Positions 29,686 through 33,184 of a stretch of 33,184 nt of DNA are shown one piece after another. Below the pieces are notes generated by a model. That model did no database searches. It saw only the letters and a program-made list of their open reading frames with translations, and had not been told where the DNA came from. The stretch's first letter is position 1, and each line of letters begins with the position of its first letter. The stretch spans positions 1 through 33,184 of the forward strand of contig NZ_PPQF01000014.1 of NCBI RefSeq assembly GCF_002901865.1. The letters run 5' to 3'. This DNA is from Staphylococcus agnetis. GTDB lineage: Bacteria; Bacillota; Bacilli; Staphylococcales; Staphylococcaceae. A program made the position numbers and the translations under genes.

Positions 29686-29718
29686 AACCCTTGAAGTCTA
29701 AGTACTTCAAGGGTTTTT
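29686..29718 (+). terminator. Terminator of glnRA
   Basis: AACCCTTGAAGT (29686-29697) pairs perfectly with ACTTCAAGGGTT (29704-29715), followed by T residues. Confidence 0.93.
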
Positions 29719-29791
29719 AAAGTTGATGATGGTAGCATGGTTCTATATCGTAATAAGGTGGAATAAGGAGAAATGGCACCATAATAAAGTG

Positions 29792-30016
29792 TCAATCATT
29801 ATCCTTTTGATTTACCCATGAAAACGCAATGCTATAAATCACTCTGAAAGTGAAATAAAAGATTATAAATTTAGTGATCAAAACAATAAATGCAATGCCG
29901 AACGCACCTAGCGACTGAGCCTGTGTAAAAGTAGACATGGGTGTCATGAAAGATAAAATTATGATAGCACTAAAGTAACTTAGCCAAAATTTATTTTTTA
30001 AAATATGTGACCTCAT
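29792..30016 (-). CDS. Small membrane protein, unknown
   Basis: 74 residues on the minus strand with two hydrophobic helices (about 10-26 and 38-62), a positively charged start and a charged tail. I do not recognise the family. A good AGAGGTG six bases before the ATG makes translation likely. It has no clear terminator, and its promoter would lie in the 115 bases shared with the divergent gene at 30131. No enzymatic or binding motif is visible. Confidence 0.6.
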   Translation of the reverse strand: MRSHILKNKFWLSYFSAIIILSFMTPMSTFTQAQSLGAFGIAFIVLITKFIIFYFTFRVIYSIAFSWVNQKDND

Positions 30017-30130
30017 AATAACACCTCTTTTTATTAATCATTTGATATATCAATTTTAGACGTAAAAATTCATGCTAAAGCATGGTTGGCATTTGTTTAA
30101 AATTAATATAACATATTTTAAAAATAGAAA

Positions 30131-30457
30131 GTGGTGAGTATCATCAAAATTAAATTTTTGTTTATAGGCTTGTTAATTATTGTGGGTATCTTTTTATGTT
30201 TTAATACGGACCCTTTTTCTTATTTTAGTGAGGAAGAAACGTATTATGGTAATATGGATGAACATCAATCAAAAATGAAGGTATATGCCGAAAATGATGT
30301 TTATGAAATTGACAAAAACTTAATAGCGGATGATGTAGTACAAGGAGATTTATTTGAAATTACATTTACAGATGCCAAAGGTGTTGTTTTAGATGTAAAA
30401 AAAGTGCAACAATCAGATATCCCTAAAGACATTCAAAAGAAGATGAATCTAAAATAA
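30131..30457 (+). CDS. Small exported or membrane-anchored protein, unknown
   Basis: Up to 108 residues: an N-terminal hydrophobic anchor (about 7-24, no lipobox) then an acidic domain of about 80 residues predicted rich in strands (KMKVYAENDVYEID...DLFEITFTDAKGVVLDV). It may be of the staphylococcal DUF4889 kind, but I am unsure. The start is unclear: tandem GTG codons at 30131 and 30134 lie within the only Shine-Dalgarno-like sequence (AAGTGGTGA), and the next ordinary candidate is TTG 30158, inside the hydrophobic segment. The convergent lipoprotein gene shares the terminator region after it. Confidence 0.65.
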   Translation: MVSIIKIKFLFIGLLIIVGIFLCFNTDPFSYFSEEETYYGNMDEHQSKMKVYAENDVYEIDKNLIADDVVQGDLFEITFTDAKGVVLDVKKVQQSDIPKDIQKKMNLK

Positions 30458-30561
30458 TATGTTCAGAATCATGTTTGTAAATGCTATAATCAATGATGCT
30501 TTCAAGGTTCATAGTGTTATTCATTACATAACAAAATAAAAAAATTGAAGTATAAGGTAAA

Positions 30562-30600
30562 ACCCTCAAAATTCTTAAGCAATTGTTGAGGGTCTTATTA
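30562..30600. terminator. Terminator between convergent small genes
   Basis: ACCCTCAA (30562-30569) pairs with TTGAGGGT (30586-30593), with further AATT/AATT pairing inside. T residues follow on the plus strand and, read in reverse, TTTTACC on the minus strand, so it can serve both genes. Confidence 0.7.
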
Positions 30601-30651
30601 TGTTAAACTGACATATTCACACCGTTGATGGTCAATAAAATGACTACTTTA

Positions 30652-31107
30652 CTATTTGTAACTTGAGATGAGGATTTCAGTTACATTGCCATTGGTATCA
30701 AGCTGATAAGTGACGAAATACTCTCGGTTTATTTTTTTAGAATAATAAACTTTTTGAGTTTCGCTTCTCACTTTTTTGAGTTTTGCATCATCTTCCATGT
30801 ATGCTTTTGCATAACCTTCTAATTTCTTTTCTTCTTGTTGTTTATTGATCGGCATATCAGATAAATCTTTTTTGACTTGTAATATTCTGTCATGATTGCC
30901 TAGAACAAAAGTGACATCTTTTGTTTTAGTAGTAGCAGTTGATCCTTTTTTAGTAATGTCTTTATCCGATAATTTGTCGTACACCTTGTTAGTTTGATGT
31001 GATTTTTGAACCTCATGCGCATTTTCTTTTGCAGTTTCGTCATTCGAACATGCAGATAGTAGTAAAGATGATGAAAGGAAAATAGCAGTCACATATTTAA
31101 GTTTCAT
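30652..31107 (-). CDS. Putative lipoprotein, unknown
   Basis: 151 residues on the minus strand. The signal peptide ends in the lipobox LSAC with Cys20 as the lipidated residue. The mature part is charged and lysine-rich: a disordered stretch (about 21-60), then a helical and strand domain ending in VTYQLDTNGNVTEILISSYK. The ATG follows AGGGAGAT. Surface anchoring is well supported; function is not recognisable. No cysteines occur in the mature part beyond the lipidated one. Confidence 0.8.
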   Translation of the reverse strand: MKLKYVTAIFLSSSLLLSACSNDETAKENAHEVQKSHQTNKVYDKLSDKDITKKGSTATTKTKDVTFVLGNHDRILQVKKDLSDMPINKQQEEKKLEGYAKAYMEDDAKLKKVRSETQKVYYSKKINREYFVTYQLDTNGNVTEILISSYK

Positions 31108-31290
31108 TTAGATGATCTCCCTCTATGTATTTTTAGAATATCTCATTTTGAAAAGAAAAAATTTTCAGATTTATAATGGTATTTCAATAAAACATAATTT
31201 TTAAGCTAAATAAGTTGATTCAATTTAATCATAACAGATTATTTAACTTATGGATGAATTATTAAGGTAAGAGTTAAAATGAGTTAAAAA

Positions 31291-31338
31291 TGACATTTGT
31301 CATATCCTAATCGTGACAAAAATGACAGGATTTCACGA
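31291..31338. promoter_or_regulatory. Cluster of TGACA repeats upstream of the ABC transporter
   Basis: TGACATTTGTCA (31291-31302) is a palindrome. TGACA recurs at 31314-31318 and 31323-31327. TCGTGA (31311-31316) and TCACGA (31333-31338) form another inverted pair. A TATTAT at 31350-31355 lacks a good -35, as expected for an activated promoter. A LuxR-type response regulator partnered with the downstream kinase is the likely binder; this is inference. Confidence 0.45.
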
Positions 31339-31377
31339 TAACTTTCCTTTATTATGGATACAAAAGGGGGAAGATGA

Positions 31378-31995
31378 ATGCTAACAGTGAGACATTTAAC
31401 ATATGAACTGGACAATCGTGTCATCTTAAAAAATGTGAACATTTCAATGAACACTGGTGAAATTGTCGGAGTGACAGGAAGCAATGGTACGGGTAAAACA
31501 ACATTACTCAACCTTCTGATGGGTGTCATTAAAAGTCAAAAAGGAGACATATATTGGGAGAAACAAGTTAAAAAGGCAATCCTCTATCAAGAAAGTACTT
31601 TTCCTGAATGGGTAACCGTAAAAGATGCTATTGACTTATTTTTAGGCCTTCAGCGACATCATGAGGATACAAAAGAAATAATTAATCTCATCGATTCTAT
31701 TAATTTAAATAAAGAAATCAGTCAATTATCTGGAGGTGAAAAACGGTTTTTAGATTTTGTACTGACACTTTCAGGAAATCCTAATTTTTTAATATTAGAT
31801 GAACCTACAACAGCGATGGACATCTCAACTGAAGCACAATTTTGGGGGATTATCGATAACTTGATTCAATTAGGGACCACAATGATTATAGTCATGCATG
31901 ATATCAATATGTTACGAAAACGATGTCATACGATTTATGAATTAAACAATGGCGACTTAGATAAGGTTTATATTAATGATGTTACATCATCATGA
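31378..31995 (+). CDS. ABC transporter ATP-binding protein
   Basis: 205-residue nucleotide-binding subunit. Walker A GSNGTGKT (34-41), Q-loop YQEST, signature LSGGE (117-121), Walker B with Asp141-Glu142 (LILDEPTTAMD) and His174 (VMHD) are all intact. It is shorter than usual, lacking the C-terminal extension. The ATG is seven bases after GGGGG. It forms an operon with a six-helix permease and a probable sensor kinase, an arrangement like lipid- or peptide-responsive export systems (DrrA/LinL type). Substrate unknown. Confidence 0.92.
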   Translation: MLTVRHLTYELDNRVILKNVNISMNTGEIVGVTGSNGTGKTTLLNLLMGVIKSQKGDIYWEKQVKKAILYQESTFPEWVTVKDAIDLFLGLQRHHEDTKEIINLIDSINLNKEISQLSGGEKRFLDFVLTLSGNPNFLILDEPTTAMDISTEAQFWGIIDNLIQLGTTMIIVMHDINMLRKRCHTIYELNNGDLDKVYINDVTSS

Positions 31996-32026
31996 TATAA
32001 ATTGATAAACTTAGGGGATGATGACA

Positions 32027-32761
32027 ATGATGATGACTTTAATACAATTCGAATTGAAACAATGTGCGAAACAAAAGCGGAATATAATCATTTTTATCAT
32101 AATACCAATTTGTTTTTATATCATCGCAATGATACAAGCGACTGCGTTACCGTTAAAAGATTTTGAGCAATTTAGACGCAATTATTTAATTCATATGGCG
32201 ATATTAAGTGCCATTAGTTATGTACTCATTACCTTACCTCAAGAACTTGCTTTAGAGAGAAAAATGGGATGGCTAAAACGATTGGTTAACACAGAGGTCA
32301 CTTACCTGCATTATTTTATAAGTAAAATATGCAAAACATTAATGTTATCAGCATTTGCAATTCTGTGCTTATGTATTACAGGCGTTATATTTAGAATTCA
32401 TATGACTATGTTTCAGTGGGGAATGGCGTTTGTAATGATATTAATAGGTACACTAGTGATATATCCTTTTGCATACGGCTTAGCCTCAATTCAAAAATTA
32501 TCACGTGTCACAGCGTATAGTAATTTAATCTATGTGTTATTAATTTTACTAGGAGGTCTATGGATACCACTCGATCAACTTCCTAAAATTTTTCAAATTA
32601 TGGCACAATGGTTGCCAATAATGCATATTCAAAATGTTGTCATTTTTTATTTAAATACTGGTGAAATTTTATGGTTATCGGTTGTTAAAATTATAATTTA
32701 TTGTATAATATTGTTAATCATTATTCGTTTATTCATACGTAAAGTGGGTGATTTCAGTTGA
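32027..32761 (+). CDS. ABC-2 type transporter permease
   Basis: About 244 residues with six predicted membrane helices and the ABC-2 family layout: a cytoplasmic start (LIQFELKQCAKQKR), the LPQELALERKMGWLKRL loop and the GGLWIPLDQLPKIFQIMAQWLPIMH region that marks drug or lipid exporters. Five ATG codons crowd the start (32018, 32021, 32027, 32030, 32033); ATG 32027 is nine bases after AGGGG and is preferred. Its stop overlaps the next gene's TTG start by two bases. Confidence 0.88.
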   Translation: MMMTLIQFELKQCAKQKRNIIIFIIIPICFYIIAMIQATALPLKDFEQFRRNYLIHMAILSAISYVLITLPQELALERKMGWLKRLVNTEVTYLHYFISKICKTLMLSAFAILCLCITGVIFRIHMTMFQWGMAFVMILIGTLVIYPFAYGLASIQKLSRVTAYSNLIYVLLILLGGLWIPLDQLPKIFQIMAQWLPIMHIQNVVIFYLNTGEILWLSVVKIIIYCIILLIIIRLFIRKVGDFS

Positions 32762-33184
32762 CCTTTAAAGAGAGAGTGTCAAAATTTCCAACGATCCATC
32801 TTACGTATTGTATGATTCCTCTTGTCTCAATTTTTATTGAGCAATCACCGTTGCCAATGTTTGTATCAATCTCGATATGGATATTATTTATGCTAACGAC
32901 TGCTTTGCTTACAATGTTAAAAGATGATGAAATAAAAAAATACTTGCATATCATCTTAATTTTACATTGTTTATGTATAATTCTTTTAGCTTGTTATGTA
33001 AATCCTTCAATAGTCATTTTATTTGTTTTTTTAACGTTTTATTTACCAAATTATGTTTTTAATTCACCAAAATTAGTTTTGGTTAGCTATTATTTTTTTA
33101 GTTTACTCATTGTATTATTGTACACATATCTCACTGAAAATACATTGTTGATTTATATTGTTTTCTTAGAGATTATTTTAACAA
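32758..33184 (+). CDS. N-terminus of a membrane protein, probably a DesK-type sensor histidine kinase (cut by window end)
   Basis: An open frame of 142 codons runs to the window edge. TTG start five bases after GGGTGAT, overlapping the permease stop (TTGA). It is very hydrophobic, with about five helices and little else (for example MFVSISIWILFMLTTALL, IILILHCLCIILLACYV). The catalytic part would lie outside. In S. aureus a DesK/YocF-like kinase and regulator follow this ABC pair, as I remember; the assignment rests on that order and the multi-helix sensor. It could instead be a second permease. Confidence 0.6.
   Translation, partial: MTFKERVSKFPTIHLTYCMIPLVSIFIEQSPLPMFVSISIWILFMLTTALLTMLKDDEIKKYLHIILILHCLCIILLACYVNPSIVILFVFLTFYLPNYVFNSPKLVLVSYYFFSLLIVLLYTYLTENTLLIYIVFLEIILT

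Overview
The window is a low-GC Gram-positive chromosome segment from a Staphylococcus. The gene order rny, ymdB, korA, korB, miaB, ricA, mutS, mutL, glpP, glpF, glpK, glpD, miaA, hfq, bsaA, hflX, glnR, glnA is the staphylococcal core order as I remember it, and the MiaB, MutL, GlpD and GlnR proteins read as close relatives of the S. aureus ones. Several differences (a cadmium-type efflux pair between rny and ymdB, an S66 peptidase between glpP and glpF, a short Hfq) point to a non-aureus species, perhaps of the hyicus/intermedius kind; that placement is a guess.

Layout. (1) 1-1.73 kb: rny (RNase Y) and its terminator. (2) 1.75-4.85 kb: an accessory block with a 72-residue protein on the minus strand, diverging from a CadC-like metal sensor and a CadA-like Cd/Zn/Pb P-type ATPase. 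Three copies of a CAAG/CAAA-N6-CTTG palindrome lie between the divergent starts. (3) 4.9-8.6 kb: ymdB with its own promoter, then the two-subunit 2-oxoacid:ferredoxin oxidoreductase korAB. (4) 8.6-11.5 kb: a small thiamine-binding-type protein, miaB, ricA/ymcA and a ThiW-type membrane protein. (5) 11.6-16.2 kb: mutS and mutL. (6) 16.2-22.3 kb: glycerol catabolism, with the antiterminator glpP, an S66 peptidase, then glpF-glpK and glpD, each unit behind a terminator-bearing leader. A cre-like site overlaps the glpF promoter. (7) 22.5-27.9 kb: alpha/beta hydrolase, miaA, hfq, the convergent peroxidase bsaA, hflX and a PLP-dependent methionine gamma-lyase-like protein. (8) 27.9-29.7 kb: glnR-glnA with a consensus GlnR box. 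(9) 29.8-31.1 kb: three small exported or membrane proteins of unknown role. (10) 31.4 kb to the end: an ABC transporter (ATPase plus permease) coupled to a membrane protein cut by the window edge, probably a DesK-type sensor kinase.

Many starts were moved downstream of the longest possible reading frame because a good Shine-Dalgarno sequence sits inside the longer version (cadC, miaB, thiW, mutL, glpD, hydrolase, hfq, hflX, glnR, permease). Eight genes appear to use GTG or TTG starts. No tRNA, rRNA, CRISPR array, transposase or prophage gene was seen. Most of the window is ordinary housekeeping DNA. The least explained part is the metal-efflux block, where the small divergent gene appears to share operator sequences with cadCA.
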